Counted from the first letter of the stretch, positions 23,601-36,395 are shown. The stretch is DNA of 64,000 nt from Lojkania enalia (GCA_010094045.1 ML986686.1:1-64000), one strand, 5' to 3'. Numbers and translations: made by a program. The notes: a model not told the origin generated them from the sequence alone.

Positions 23601-26600
23601 TGCCATCATATCCCTTTGATCGGTCTCAACGATACTGGCATGAGTCACGGCTCAGCAGAGACTGGCGGCTGCGCGGCGCAGCACCGCGTGAAGCGCTCGG
23701 CGTGCGGTCCTCCGATTGGAATCCGCTTGAACCACGCTGGAGAAAACTGCTCAGCATAGAGAATTCGCCATGGATTGGAGACCATGTTGTTGGGGACATG
23801 GTCCTCTATCCGGGTGCTGGAACGTTCATTATGGCCCTTGAAGCTGTACGCCAAAACACAAATCCAGGGCAAAAGATTTCGGGCTTCTTTGTCAAAGAGG
23901 CTACATTTATGGCGCCGATTGTAGTCAAGTCTGGGCTGCAAGGTCGCGCAGATGTTGTGACACAGCTGTGCCCACTCCGACAAACCTATGAGAAAACAAG
24001 TGTACGGTCTGAAGTTCGTGTTTTTTGCCTCCAGGATGATAGGTGGCAACTGTCTTTCAAAGCAACCATTCACGTCGAGTATGAGGAGCCGCATCCGGAC
24101 GAGATCGACGCAGGACGTGAATCTCACGCAGATGCAGAGAGACATTTCGAGCGCTGGAGGAAGTCAGATGAAGCATGTAAGAAAGCGATCCCCAAGTCCG
24201 ACTTTTACAAATGGGCGGCTGGGGCTGGCATCCAATATGGTGAGGCGTTCCAGCTCGCTGACAATGTCCGCTGGGATGGCGACCTGCTTGGAGTCTCGGA
24301 AGTGCGTATTGACGCTACTGAGCATGAGTATCAGGGCCTCGTACACCCCACTGTTTTTGATGCGGTGTGCCAGACGGTTTTTGCTGCGCCTTCAAGAGGA
24401 GCGACGGCTACATTTCCAACCCTTGTCCCACACAAAATGCACGACGCTTGGATTTCAGCAACAGCCTGGCAACAGCCCCAGTCGTCGACGATACGCACTG
24501 CTGCCGCGTCTAGACGGAAGAAGGGCGTGATAGGTATGGACTGCGAGTTGACAGCCGTTGCTGAGGATGGGTCACCATTACTCCACATTCCAAAATTTGA
24601 AATGCTCCCCGTGCTAACAAAAGACGAAGATGAGGGCGCCGAGAGAAGCCTCCTTCACGGAATTGAATGGAAGCCCCTCTTATCTTTGCTTACACCTACA
24701 CAGCTTCAGGAACTATGCTCTATCAAAGATCCGACCAGGGACGACGAGGAACGCGGTCGTTACATGCAACAGCTCGATGACACGCTCAAGGCCATCCTCC
24801 AGTATCACTTGCCAGAGATTCGGGCAATTGACTGGTCGCTTGTGCCACCACACTTTAAGAAGTATGTCTCATGGCTGGAACGCTATTTGAAAGCTTCGCC
24901 TCCCAGTCATCCGCGCAGTTTTGAAATTCTCGATAGGGAGATCCAGCAACTGCAGAACAACAACCAGCAACGAAGGATCACAACCGAGGTTGCGCGCAAC
25001 CTTCCAGCCATCATAACGGGCGAGATTGATCCGCTAAACTTCCTCTTCTCCACAGGTCTGGCTTCGAATTTGTACAGTGACATCTTCGCCGACCTCTGCA
25101 ATCAACATTTCCAGACGTACATGGACCTGCTTTCACATCAGACACCTACCATGCGGATTCTAGAGGTCGGGGCCGGCACTGGAGGATTCTCTTCGCACAT
25201 TCTTTCGGCACTTAGGCGCCGTGAGGAGGCCACTGGTGGAATATCATTCCTAGAGTACAACTACACGGACATTTCACCCTCATTCTTCGAAAATGCTAAA
25301 CAAATGTTTGCATACTTCGGAGAGAGAATAAAATTCCAAGCACTAGATATAGAGTCAGAACTACAATCTCAAGGTTGTAGCGAAGGCAAGTACGATGTCA
25401 TATTTGCCGGGGCGGTCCTACATGCCACATGCAGTCTGTCGCATACTTTACATAATCTGCGCAGAGCATTGAAACCAGGCGGAAAACTGGTGTTTATGGA
25501 GCCAACCCGGCCAGATCTACTCCTTGACGGTGTCGCCTTTGGAGTGCTGCCTGGTTGGTGGCTTGGAGTCGAAGAATCTCGCGCTGATGGGCCGTTATTG
25601 ACAGTACCACAGTGGGACCAGATCCTTCGCGAGAATGGCTTCTCAGGTAATGATCTGGTACTGAAAGACTATGAGATGGAGAGTGTACATGCGTACAGTA
25701 TTATTGCGTCTACTGTGTGCGAGGAATCCGTAGCGCTCAGAAGGGAAGAACTGTCCGTGATTTACGTTGTTGAAGAGGGAAACGAAAGGCAACGAGAAAT
25801 TGCAAGCGCTTTGGTTGCTAGAGAACCTAGTCTGCAAGGAGCTTCTGTGACATTCGCAGAGCTAAAGGATGACAAGAAAGCAAAAGCCAACTACGTGGTA
25901 TTTTTGGTCGAGATTGAGAGCGCGCTGATGACAAATATTGATGCAGCTGCTTTTAGCATCCTGAAGAGGCGGATATTGGAATGGAAGAACTTGCTCTGGG
26001 TAACAGCTCCTTCAATGTCGCCGGCTGCGGCGCCCCATGAAGGTCTGAAGGATGGCTTCCTGCGTGCGCTGCGATCGGAGTCTGAGCATAAAGGCCTTGT
26101 GTCGCTGACGCTTGAGACTTTGCAGAATGCTGCAGACCACATCACCCGAGTGTTCAGGTCCGTCTTCTTAGATCATGCGCCAGAACTGGAGTATTCCGTG
26201 CGAGACGATCAAATTGTCACCCCGCGGCTGGTTGCTGAGACGAGCCTCAACACCAGTCTGAACGCCGCTCTGCATCCGCAGCCGAAAACATCTTCCTGGC
26301 TTCCAGGGCCACCGCTTAAGCTTGATGTGCTTCACCATGGCTCACTAGAGACACTGCATTTCACTGAAGACACTCACTATTGCGACCCTCTAAAGCCTGA
26401 CGACATTGAAATCGAGGCCAAAGCCTGGGATCTAAACTTTCGCGATGTGTTTATTGCACTCGGTCGACTGGAAGAAGAAACTTTCGGTGATTGCGCAGGG
26501 GTTGTGACCCGCGTGGGCTCAGATGTGCACGACTTTAAGAAAGGTGACAGAGTTGTCATGATGGGCCCAGGCGTCATGAAAACGTATCCTCGGACTCGGG

Positions 26601-28506
26601 AGTGGTGCACCAAAATACCCGACTCCATGTCCTTCGAGGAGGCCGCGTCGGTGCTCAATCCTGGGATTTGTGCGTATTACTCGCTGATTGAAGTGGCTCG
26701 GCTGCAGAAAGGCGAGAAGGTCCTCATCCACGCCGCCGCAGGGGGCACAGGCCAGATGGCCGTAATGGTGGCGCAGATGGTGGGCGCGGAGGTGTTCTGT
26801 ACTGTGGGCTATAAAGAAAAGAAAGAGCTGCTGATGAGTCAATTTGGTATCCCAGAAGATCATATCTTCTATAGCCGGAATACCAGTTTCAAAAAAGGCA
26901 TAATGCGTGTAACAGACGGATATGGTGTAGATGTTATTCTAAACTCGATAGTAGGAGAAGGTCTGCGTGCCAGCTTCGAATGCGTCGCACCGTACGGTCG
27001 ATTCGTCGAGCTCGGCAAAGCGGACATCAAGAGCAAGGCACAGTTGCCGATGGAGTGCTTCTTGAACAATGTCACCTTCACGGCAATCGATATAGTGCAC
27101 CTGGCATTCAATCGTCCGCAGATAGGACGGAGGATACTGCAGGCGGTGATGGAGCTGGCGGGAAGGGGAATAATTCAAAGTCCGTGCCCGTTGCATGTCT
27201 TTGGTGTAGACAAGACGGAGGAGGCCTTTCGGTATTTTCAGAGTGGCCGAAACACAGGTCGAACCGTCATCACAGTCCAGCCTGGTGCTGTTGTGCCTGT
27301 AAGTCAGCTCTTTTACCGGGAAGCTCTGCTAATATTCTATAGAAACGGCTTCTACAGCGCAAGACGTGGGCTTTCGACCCGAATGCGACGTATTTGATTG
27401 CAGGCGGAATGGGAGGGATCGGCCGCGCCATGATGAAGTGGATGGCGTCCCGTGGCGCGAAGTATATCATTGTTCCGTCGAGATCTTCTCGATCCGCAGC
27501 TACCATGCTGGCAGCCATGGAGACGGTCGAACAGCTCAGCAAGCAAGGTGTCCAGATCAAGACGCCCCGCTGCGACGTTTCATCCGCCACCTCACTCCGT
27601 GCCGTCCTCGACGAATGCGCCAAAACAATGCCGCCTGTCCGGGGCTGCATAAATGCTGCGATGGTGCTTCAAGACTCAGTATTCGACAACATGACGCATG
27701 CCCAGTGGAAGCAGACCATCGACTCCAAGGTGGCCACGTCTTGGAATCTCCATACGCATCTGTCTACTAATCTCGACTTCTTTATCATGCTCGCCTCGGT
27801 TGCAGGTATCGTAGGCAGTCCTGGCCAGTCCAATTATGCTGCTGGTTGCACATTTCAAGATGCCCTCTGTCGGCGGCGTGTCCAGCAGGGCCAGAAGGCC
27901 ATCTCAATAGACTTGGGTGTCATGCGCACTATCGGCATCGTTGCCGAGACTGGGCGGTTGCAAAAGAACTTCGGCGAGTCGCGGGCCATGATTAAGATTG
28001 AAGAGGCGGAATTCCTCGCGTTGCTGGATCTGTATTGCGATCCTGAGCTGCCAACGTTGACGCCGGATAAGAGCCAGATCGTTATGGGCGTCGTCACGCC
28101 GGCAGACATGATTGCGAAAGGCGAGGAACTGGCTGATCAGCTTCACCGGCCTCTGTTTGCAAATTTTGCTCAGCCAAAAGATATCACCCAGTCCACTGGT
28201 TCAGCGACCGTCGTCAACTTTGCGGCCTTGTTCGCACAGGCGGCAGGCCAGGAGCAAAGGACTAGCATCGTGGTTGAAGCTCTGGCGCACAAGCTCGCGC
28301 GGGCGTTGTCCATATCCCCAGATGACGTGGATTCAGACAAGCCACTTCATATCTTCGGCGTGGACAGCCTCGTTGCCATCGAATTGAGGAATTGGATCGG
28401 AAAGGAGTTTGCGGCCGAGGTAGCAGTCTTTGACATAATGGGTTCGCCCTCTGTCGTCGCGCTCGGCGACCTTATCGCCAAAGTAAGCAAGATGTCAACT
28501 AAGTAA
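20622..28506 (+). CDS. Highly reducing type I polyketide synthase, KS-AT-DH-cMT-ER-KR-ACP
   Basis: Five exons, join(20622..20804,20854..21701,21757..22622,22677..27298,27343..28506), introns of 44-55 bp, about 2560 aa. KS: Cys178 in TACSSS, His313 in EAHGTGT, His353 in SNIGHLEG; the residue before TACSSS is Asn where most HR-PKS have Asp. AT: FTGQGAQYAGMG and GHSSGE (Ser676). DH: HxxxGxxxxPG with His1002 and Asp1194 (PTVFDAV). C-methyltransferase: LEVGAGTGG at about 1460, seemingly intact. ER: LNFRDVF (about 1885) and AAAGGTGQ (about 1984). KR: AGGMGGIG (2193-2200) and Tyr2338 in QSNYAAG. ACP: GVDSL, phosphopantetheine Ser2515. The chain ends soon after the ACP, with no thioesterase, reductase or condensation domain, so release must come from another protein; the neighbouring oxoamine synthase is the candidate. 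All catalytic residues look intact. Domain order matches FUM1-like enzymes. Expected product: an often fully reduced, alpha-methylated acyl chain. Confidence 0.96.
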
Positions 28507-28883
28507 ATTGCTGTAGGATGTTTCTGGAGTGTGAGGGAGTAGAGAATAAGTGCCTAATCCGATAAGAGCCATTCAGCGACCAAGAGCAGAGAAATAGCGT
28601 TCTTATATTGACGAAGAGGGCGACCTAAGTAGCCCTCTAATCATAATACACATTTTCTGCCTAGATTCAAATATGCCTATCAATAGAATTTGACTTCTGT
28701 CCTAATGGAAAGATAGATCACATCGAAAAGTTAGGATCCTCATGGGGCTTCTAGTCATAATTGCGCTAGGCAGATGACTTAGCGAAAATCCTGAAAGCTT
28801 CTTAGCACGCTAGCTAAATACTAAAGCTCGCAGCAAATGTGTTAGAAAAGCCCTTAGAATGAGAGAAATGAACAAAAAGAAAA
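28507..28883. other. PKS 3' flank
   Basis: Non-coding, moderately AT-rich. No ORF, repeat or hairpin terminator recognised. Confidence 0.5.
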
Positions 28884-28967
28884 TGAACCCTAGGCGATTT
28901 GAACGCCTAACCTTCAGGACACTCCAAGAAACTGGAATCTGACGCGCTACCGTTGCGCCAAGGGTCC
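28884..28967 (-). tRNA. tRNA-Trp (anticodon CCA) with 12-nt intron
   Basis: The minus strand folds as a full cloverleaf. The 7-bp acceptor stem (GGACCCT with AGGGTTC, one G-U) is followed by discriminator A. The D arm is GCGC/GCGC with loop AACGGTA, the anticodon loop TTCCAGT has CCA at 28933-28935, and the T arm is AGGCG-TTCAAAT-CGCCT. The 84-nt length is explained by a 12-nt intron at the canonical place after position 37 (28920-28931). One A-C mismatch closes the anticodon stem next to the loop. The body strongly resembles eukaryotic tRNA-Trp (ggcgcaacggtagcgcgtc). It lies between the PKS and the exporter. Confidence 0.9.
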
Positions 28968-29463
28968 GACTTTTCTCTGATTGGCTTAGATGGTTTCTAT
29001 AATTTTAATACATATAGAGCGTAATAAAAGTAGGAAAATTCCATTGTTTGCATGGGGAATTGTGGCCATGAAGGTTGGGAGGCTTGGCCGGATATATCGC
29101 ACGATTCGGCCCGACGGAGATTCCGCGGCAACACACCTCTAGGTCCATGCCTAATATAGCACACGTTATACATACTCAGGCGTACATCTCGTGATATCAG
29201 ACAGCGCATTCCTATTTCCTATTGAGTTCCGTCTCGTTTCGTCGCATCCCGCGCAATCCGTCCACCTCCCTCCAATTCCAACATGAAGTTCCGCGCTTGG
29301 CCTCGGGCTCCGCGGTCCCGAGCTTTTCCGCCGCTACTCTCCGGCTAATGGAACATCAAAAGTGCCTCCATCCAAGTTGCACAACATGACCATCTAGCAT
29401 CGTCTCTCTTTTTTTCACCTTTCGGCGGAAAGATTTTGGGGATAATAGAGATAAGTGGAGGGC
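28968..29463. other. Intergenic, tRNA upstream and exporter promoter
   Basis: Non-coding. 28,985-29,040 is AT-rich, upstream of the tRNA. A T/C-rich stretch (ctctctttttttcacc, about 29,404-29,419) lies just ahead of the MFS start and fits a fungal promoter pyrimidine tract. Confidence 0.45.
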
Positions 29464-31180
29464 ATGAGGCGTCCGGGATGGCTGTTGTCGTTGACGCAGC
29501 ATGGCGAGAAGCCCCCTTATTTATTGAAATGTCGGAGCTCAGAGGGATTTATTATCGGGACTGTTGCGCTGGCTGTCTTCACTGTATGTAAATTATTCCA
29601 ATTACTTTTTATTTCTCTTAAATGTGATGCAATGAGAGTTATGACTGATGGTATGAAAGGATATGTTTCTGTACGGGGTCATTGTGCCCGTTGTCCCGTT
29701 TGCGTTGGAGGAAAGGAGCCATGTCGAGCATGATAGAGGTGCGTATCTGATAGACAGTATTGCTCTATTGTCTTAATTAAATTGTAGTTCAATATTGGGT
29801 ATCTGTACTTGTCGCAGTTTATGGCGCTGCGCTGCTCGTGTTCTCGCCGATATGTGGATGGCTTGCTGACAACTCCTCCTCACGACGCTCCCCGCTCCTT
29901 CTAGGCCTTCTAGCACTACTCGGAGCTACTATTATGCTAAATGTCGGAAATCAGATTGGTATCTGGATCGTCGCACGTATTCTTCAGGGGGCGTCTGCAG
30001 CCGTTGTGTAGGTTCATCTACAAACCCCACACCAGAGCACTTACTGACGTGATGTAGATGGGTTGTAGGTTTGGCCCTTTTAGCGGACACAATACCCCAA
30101 GAGCAACTCGGCCAAGCCATGGGGTACGTGAGTCTCGGAATGTCACTAGGTATCCTAATTGCGCCGCTACTTGGGGGTGTTGTTTTTGAGCACGGAGGTT
30201 ATGATGCTGTATTCGGCATGGCATATGCATTGGTTGGGGTTGACATAATTCTACGTCTACTACTTGTTGAAAAGAAGGTTGCAGCAAGATGGGATCCTAG
30301 CATGGCTGGTCGTGCCACTGAATCGACAGACACTTCCTTTCACGGCCAGAGTGCCCAGGAAGAATCTTCTCATCAACCTAGTCAGCTCGAGTCTAAGGCG
30401 AAGATTCGCACAGAAACAAGAGAACCAGATCTAGAAAAGGCCGTGGAAAATATATCCCCGTCTACTGAGACTTCCACCAATCCCGAATCGTCCGCTTCTC
30501 CCATCGCCCCATACACCCGTCGACGTGACCGCCTACCGCCCATATTTTCCCTCCTTTGCTCACGCCGACTCTTAGCCGCGCTATTCGGCTCCCTCATCCA
30601 GGCCGCAATTTTAACGTCCTTCGACTCTGTCCTGACAATCCACGCCGCCGAAGTCTTTAACTTCCGTTCCACCGCCGCCGCGCTTCTCTTCCTCGCTCTC
30701 GTCATTCCAACCTTCTTTGCCCCCCTGGGCGGTCTACTAAGCGATAAATACGGTGGCCGATACTTCGCTGCCGGTGGCTTCCTCCTTTCGTGTCCGCCTT
30801 TCATATGCTTGCGGTTCATCCAGGAGAACAGTGTCAGTGATAAGGTTCTGTTATGCGCGCTCCTTGCGCTGATTGGATTCTTCCTGTCTTTTACGTTCCC
30901 GCCATTCATGGCGGAAATATCTCGTGTAGTCGAGGCGAAAGAGAAAAGCATACAAGCGAACGGCAGACCCGGGTTTGGACCCGGCGGCGCGTATGCCCAA
31001 GCCTACGCGCTGTTCAACGTAGCGTTTGCAGGCGGGTGTATGGTTGGGCCACTACTGGCAGGCTTTATAGTGCAGGAGAGAGGGTGGTCGACGATGACGT
31101 GGGTTATGGGTTTGCTGGATGGTGTTACGGCGATACCGAGTTTCCTTTATCTTGGCGGTTGGGTTTTTGGGAAACCATGA
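29464..31180 (+). CDS. Major facilitator superfamily exporter (DHA1-like, 12 TM)
   Basis: Four exons, join(29464..29583,29660..29738,29788..30007,30058..31180), 513 aa. The introns (76, 49, 50 bp) all restore one open frame. I start at the ATG of MRRPGWLL; the frame opens slightly earlier but without ATG. Helix 1 runs across the first splice (VALAVFT-DMFLYGVIVPVVPF). Then come WLADNSSSRRSPLLLG, matching the MFS loop 2-3 motif GxLaDrxxrr, the ARILQGASAAVVWVVG helix, and GQAMGYVSLGMSLGILIAPLLGG, antiporter motif C-like. A Ser/Glu-rich cytoplasmic loop of about 70 residues separates the two halves, then six further helices starting LLAALFGSLIQAAI and including PTFFAPLGGLLSDKYGGR. This is a proton-antiport drug/metabolite exporter of the VMAT-like DHA1 branch. 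Next to a PKS its likely job is export of, or self-protection from, the product. Confidence 0.88.
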
Positions 31181-31821
31181 CCTGGAATATAGCCAAAGGA
31201 GTATCTTTTTATCATCAGAGGACATGCTGTCCTTATGGGATGGCGATATCAGCCACGTTTTTATTAATTACATCTGAGGATGTCTCTTCTATGAGTACAA
31301 CTTGTCTTCCAGCCCATACAAGTTCGAACACGCCTACCACTCAGTATTAGAGAACATTTTGGGGGCCAGCCGAGTGCCAAGCCAGTTTACCGGAATATCC
31401 CCCAGTATATTTGACTTAATCCAATTGAATAAGGTTGAAAGAATGATTGGAATCTAAAGCAAAGAAACTGAAAGTTGACACACATGTACATATCCTTGGA
31501 AACTCGTATCACGTAAGCAAGAATCAAATTAGGCAACTGTAACTAGTATGCGTTCTAGCTCAAAATGTATTGATTCCTTTACCGTGCATCATTTCTGTAT
31601 ATAATAGGTTTTAGTACCCAAACATTATTTCTAAAGGCCTAAGCCCGTAGTTGCAATTTCCACGCCACCAATATGAGCGCGACCCGATCCCTTCCCAAGG
31701 ATGTAAACAATTCCAACATCGCTGCAAGAACAAATGATGTTCATCTAATGATCGTACCGAATGTTAAATCGTTTCCCCATCTTATGTGTAAACCCATTTT
31801 CACGATCGCAGATGCCGCTCG
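31181..31821. other. Convergent 3' flanks, no gene
   Basis: AT-rich non-coding DNA between the tail-to-tail exporter and glucanase genes; no further structure seen. Confidence 0.5.
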
Positions 31822-33232
31822 CTACAAGTTCGTGCAAACAGCCCCAAACTTCCTACTATCAAGCGGCTGTGGGAAGATGCCAGCATCGATCAACTGAAAC
31901 GCATCCCATTCGGGCGCGCTCTCCGTCTTAAAATTCCACCAGATCCAGCCCTGGGTCAGCTTCTCGAAGGCCTCCATCTGCGCCTCGATGTATCCTCGCG
32001 TGTCGTCTTTGTAGGCTTGGGACCACTGCGAGAGATCGTTTACCCAATTGCAGGACCCGACGTATGAGGAGCCGGGGTAGGAGCCGTCATAGCGGGCGCC
32101 GATACCCCGGCCATTGAGATAGCGAGTGCAGTCTGTCATAGCGCCAGTCCATTCGCCTACGAATGTCCACTTGTCTGCACCGTTATAGGACTGGGCGTTG
32201 TTACAGGCGAGTTGGCGATGTTCCCAAGGCTGCATCTTTACCAGAGCATTGTCGAAAACTTGGTATTCGTGATGGTCGATTGCGACGTTTTGCGCGTTGT
32301 TATCAGATGGTGTGAGGAAGCCGTTCCAAGTATTTGGCGCCTTGAAGCCGTCATGGAGGATGACGGGGGTGTCAGACACATCTCGCGTTTGTCCGTAGCC
32401 ATCTCGATAGAACTGTCGCACAACATCTTCGTTCAGCTTAGCTATTAGGGGCTCGTTGAGCAATTGGATGCCCACAATCACATCCTGATATTGTGGATTT
32501 GCGTATTTGTCTTGTATGGTCTTGAGCACCTGCAGGGTCTGCTTTACAGTGTCGCCGCTCTGCCACGCAGGGTTCGATATTCTTTGTCCAGAGTTGTCGT
32601 AACCGTTCTGCGACCCTGGTGCACCATGAAGATCGATTACTATCTTCAGGCCGAGACTCCTAGCCCAGTCGACAGCCGCATCGACGTAGACTGCTGCCCC
32701 TTGCACGTAGGGAGCACCAAAGGTATCATATGCCCAATACCCGATCGGTATGCGAACCAAGTTAAAACCTGACTGCTTGATCTTGTTGAAATCTTGCCAT
32801 GTCGCCCAGCTATCCCAGTGCTTCCTTAATATGGCGAGTGCGGCATCGTGGCCGAGATATTGACCAAGGGTATATTCATCTACGATATCTGCACGACCGG
32901 TATTGTCAAAGACTGAGGGCGTGATCCAACTGCAGATAGATATTAGTCACCTATGCTATCTAATACATAAGAGCTTACTTACGGCTCTAGCACTAACCAA
33001 CCCCCAATATTTACACCTCTTATTTTCTCAGTGCCCCAACCGAAAGCGACGCCGCGCTTCTCCCTATTCACTATTAGCTCAGGCTACTCTTCAAAATTGA
33101 AGTTATCCTAAAAGAATTCTTCGGAACGCGTATAGTATGAATTCCGTTGAACCCCAAAGAAAAAATGACTTACGTTGGAGCAGCGAAAGCAGTCCCAACC
33201 ACCAGGACAGCCACAAGCACGCGTTTAAGCAT
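31822..33232 (-). CDS. Secreted glucan exo-1,3-beta-glucosidase, GH5 (subfamily 9-like)
   Basis: Three exons, complement(join(31822..32929,32983..33063,33174..33232)), 415 aa; introns of 110 and 53 bp, the latter with GTGACTAAT branch. The first exon encodes a signal peptide (LVAVLVVGTAFA) cut near residue 18. The core reads RGVNIGGWLVLEPWITPS, VRIPIGYWA, DLHGAPGSQNG, LLNEP with acid/base Glu206, HHEYQVF and FVGEWTGA with nucleophile Glu306; the 100-residue spacing equals that of the Candida albicans exoglucanase (Glu192/Glu292). It ends with GWIWWNFKTE, the aromatic substrate-site segment. The enzyme trims beta-1,3-glucan of the fungal wall outside the cell. Length is normal for the secreted Exg1-type, without the membrane anchor of ExgD-type proteins. 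Tail-to-tail with the exporter; probably not part of the biosynthetic pathway. Confidence 0.93.
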
Positions 33233-36200
33233 GTCACAGTCGGATTTCAAAAGAAGAAGGCGGGCGTCAAAATGTAGTAACACTGTAACAATACAAGAAT
33301 GAGAGAATAGGTTGCAAAAGAAAATAAACAAGTGACGAGCGCAACAGCAACGAGAGGAATTTTGGATAACCTGACCACGGTCCCTTACGTCGGGTAGATC
33401 AGCAAAAGCTGGAAAACAGAGCGGAATATAATGAGCGTCTGCACCAGAATTAAAATGGCAGGGGGTAACACCAAGGTAAGTCAGGCTTGCATGCAAGATC
33501 GGAGGCCGCGGTTGGCTTGGATCTAATTGTGGTTGGAAGAGAAGGCCGGGACTTAGATTAAAGCATGGATTGGAAGAATGTGCGCTGTAACTAAACGATG
33601 GCGACGTAGCTAAGTGGACGACGCGTCAACGAAAATCGAGAGTTTAGAATGAAAAGGAGAAAAGTACGACGCCAGAACTACTTTGTTTCTACATTTACGC
33701 AGCTACCATCTTCAACATGGCATCGTGTCGACTAGAATGGTGGGTCGACGAGCATGTCACCAGCCCCAAAACTCATGAGTGTCGGCTTTCGGGAATATCA
33801 CATCATGCGATGGGCTGCGCTGCGCCTCCAGACCACGCTGGGCCGTCCTGTGGTGGATGGGGCAGATGGATGTGAAGTTTGCAGAATCAGGAGAAATGCC
33901 CGGCGGGATTGATGGTGCTAAGTGGTGCGGAACCCGGGATCTGAAACAGCTTGACCAGCTCGCGCGGATCATCATTCGTCCCCGGCCAAAAACAGCCTGA
34001 AAAAGCTTGATGGGAGGGCGAAAGATAAATCGCCATCATGCTGCAGGGGTTGTGTGTGTGTTGTCAGCGGCTTGGGATGTTCAGGAACAGCGGCAGAGTG
34101 GCTTCGGCACCAGAGCTTATCTGCGCCAATCGCAGCGCCTTACATGCCCCCAACGCGGTGGATCTTCATCAAAGAGTTTGCCCCATCATATACTTCATCG
34201 CCAGGTTTCGAAATAAGTTGGAATCATCGCGCCTTGACAACAACAGGGAAGCCCCTATAATATTCCACGGATGATATAGTTAGCAGCGGAGCCCGACACC
34301 ACTGTCAATGTTCCCTTGACGCTGCGTCGTCTTCCTGTCTGACGGCTGATCTGCGCCATGGAGCTGAATTCCGCTGTGCGTGTTGGTAATGCGACACGAT
34401 AAGTGTAGTGAAGCTAGGCCGAAAACACGAGGGGCGAGAAACGGCAAATGACTAGGATGTTCCCTATTGTTGGACGTGCGTTGGTAATTGGTTGACGCTG
34501 TCACCGTAGGAGATCCAATGCTTATTGGAGGGGCTTGATAATTTTAGAAGTTATCGCCACCACTAAATCAATAGTTGCACTGTCGGGAACAGCAGTTTTA
34601 GGGGTCTAGGTCCAGATAAGGAGATCTTAGAAAAGACGGCCTAAGGGCATCTCTAAGAGTCGATAATAGTTCGCATCATAGCTGAAGAGAAATGTCGGAG
34701 GTATAGAGGTAGGTGGAATGGGAAATTGAGAGTGACGTGCGCTAAGAGGTTGGCGTGGGCGCTGGTTGAGATCAATGCCAAGCGGGGCACAAATAATTCC
34801 GCTACGCTTATAGCACAAGTCGAGTCAGTAGGCTAATTTTACTCAAATTGTTATCCCCATGAATGGGATTAATTTCTCCATGTCCGTAGAGTACATCGGA
34901 AGTATTTCCGTCAGAGGACTATACAGCGGCGCTAAATGGTCAAATTGTAGACGGGCTACTCATCCAACGAAAATACTTCTAAGTCGTTTTTGCTTCACCT
35001 GCCAAGGTTGAGGTACTACCACAGAGTCAAGGGAAGTTCTCCAGTTATGTGATACATAATATCTCAATAGCTAATTGGCCAGAATCTGTATGTAAACTTC
35101 CACACGACTGACGAAATTTTGCAGAACCTATCCGGGCGATAGGTAGATTAGTTAATCCCTCTTGTTAACTTTAATGAGAAATACAAGAAATCTTAAAGGT
35201 GGTTTTCCTAGAGTAAGGACCATATGTAAGCGTATACACATTTTGGACAAAATGCGCCTCCCGCAGCTATTCTAGGGACGGATCAGCTATGCAGACGAAT
35301 TATAATGTATTATATAAAACTTAAAACCGCTAATAATCGTACAATTAGTGATGGAAAAATAATCAAGTACCATCTACCAATCATCTTTCACCCATAAATA
35401 TAAAAATACGATTCACTTCCAACATGTGAAAGCAATAATACTAATATAGAGACTTAGACCGCCTAATTTGGCTCTTGGGAGAAGGATAGGGATGCGGCAC
35501 CCTCAAAATTTTTTCAATCAGGTCCGACATCAGCCATTAAAGGTGTAATTATACCCAATAATGCCCCGGCTAGCGTATAGCGTGGATATATCGAGAACAC
35601 GCCACGTGATTTTCCATCATAATATATCTTCATAAACTACAATCCCTAAATATAAGGCGCCCGAAACCCCCCTACACATTAAACACACTAATGATTATCT
35701 TAGGGAGTTTAACGACATTAAGATAAGTGTGAGGTTATCGTCAAATTTTCCAGCGAGAGCACGTGAGTTCCGACCTCGATACGGGCAATGTTGACGAAGT
35801 GATCCGTAGGCCGGCCTTGCTAAAGTTATAATGTGAAATGTACTGGAGAGTTAATCATTTGGCATCCAAAATTGTCTTGCTTATTATAGTCACTTTCCGA
35901 CGCAGCGTCCTCGAGGTATGATGCTAAGGCAATGTAATGTCCGCCTCGAAGTGTTTTAAGCTTTGACCGCGGATTATCACGAAAGATCTATGTAAATTCC
36001 ATTATTTATTATCTCATTACTAAGTCTCATAGTTCTTCGTATAAGAAATTGCTTGAAGTGAGTTGTTCCTCACAGCGTGGAATTGAGCCCCGCAATGTCC
36101 GCCCCAAACGTATGCTCGGCTGGCTGCGCGCACAGCCCTCAACAAAGCTGTAACAATCCTACCTCAGTATCTCACTTAGATTGTGCTCTGTCAATCTTCA

Positions 36201-36395
36201 TTCTTAGGGGCTATTTCATTGCCGTCTCATTTCTAACTACGAGTCTTTCCTCATGTATGTGTCGCATAGCACAGATTGTCAAACGCGATTAGATCAAGGT
36301 CAAAAGCTGCTAACTATTCCTGCTGACATGATAGAGGTCCCAAGTTTCTCAACCTAATTACTGTCCCGAGATATCTACTACTCCACGCCACAGCC
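33233..36395. other. AT-rich gene desert upstream of the NLR gene
   Basis: Three kilobases without a supported gene. 33,700-34,260 is more GC-rich with several short overlapping ORFs, none with a start context, splice structure or motif. 34,850-36,050 is strongly AT-rich with many TA steps, as expected of mutated repeats. I could not recognise an element or terminal repeats. Confidence 0.5.
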
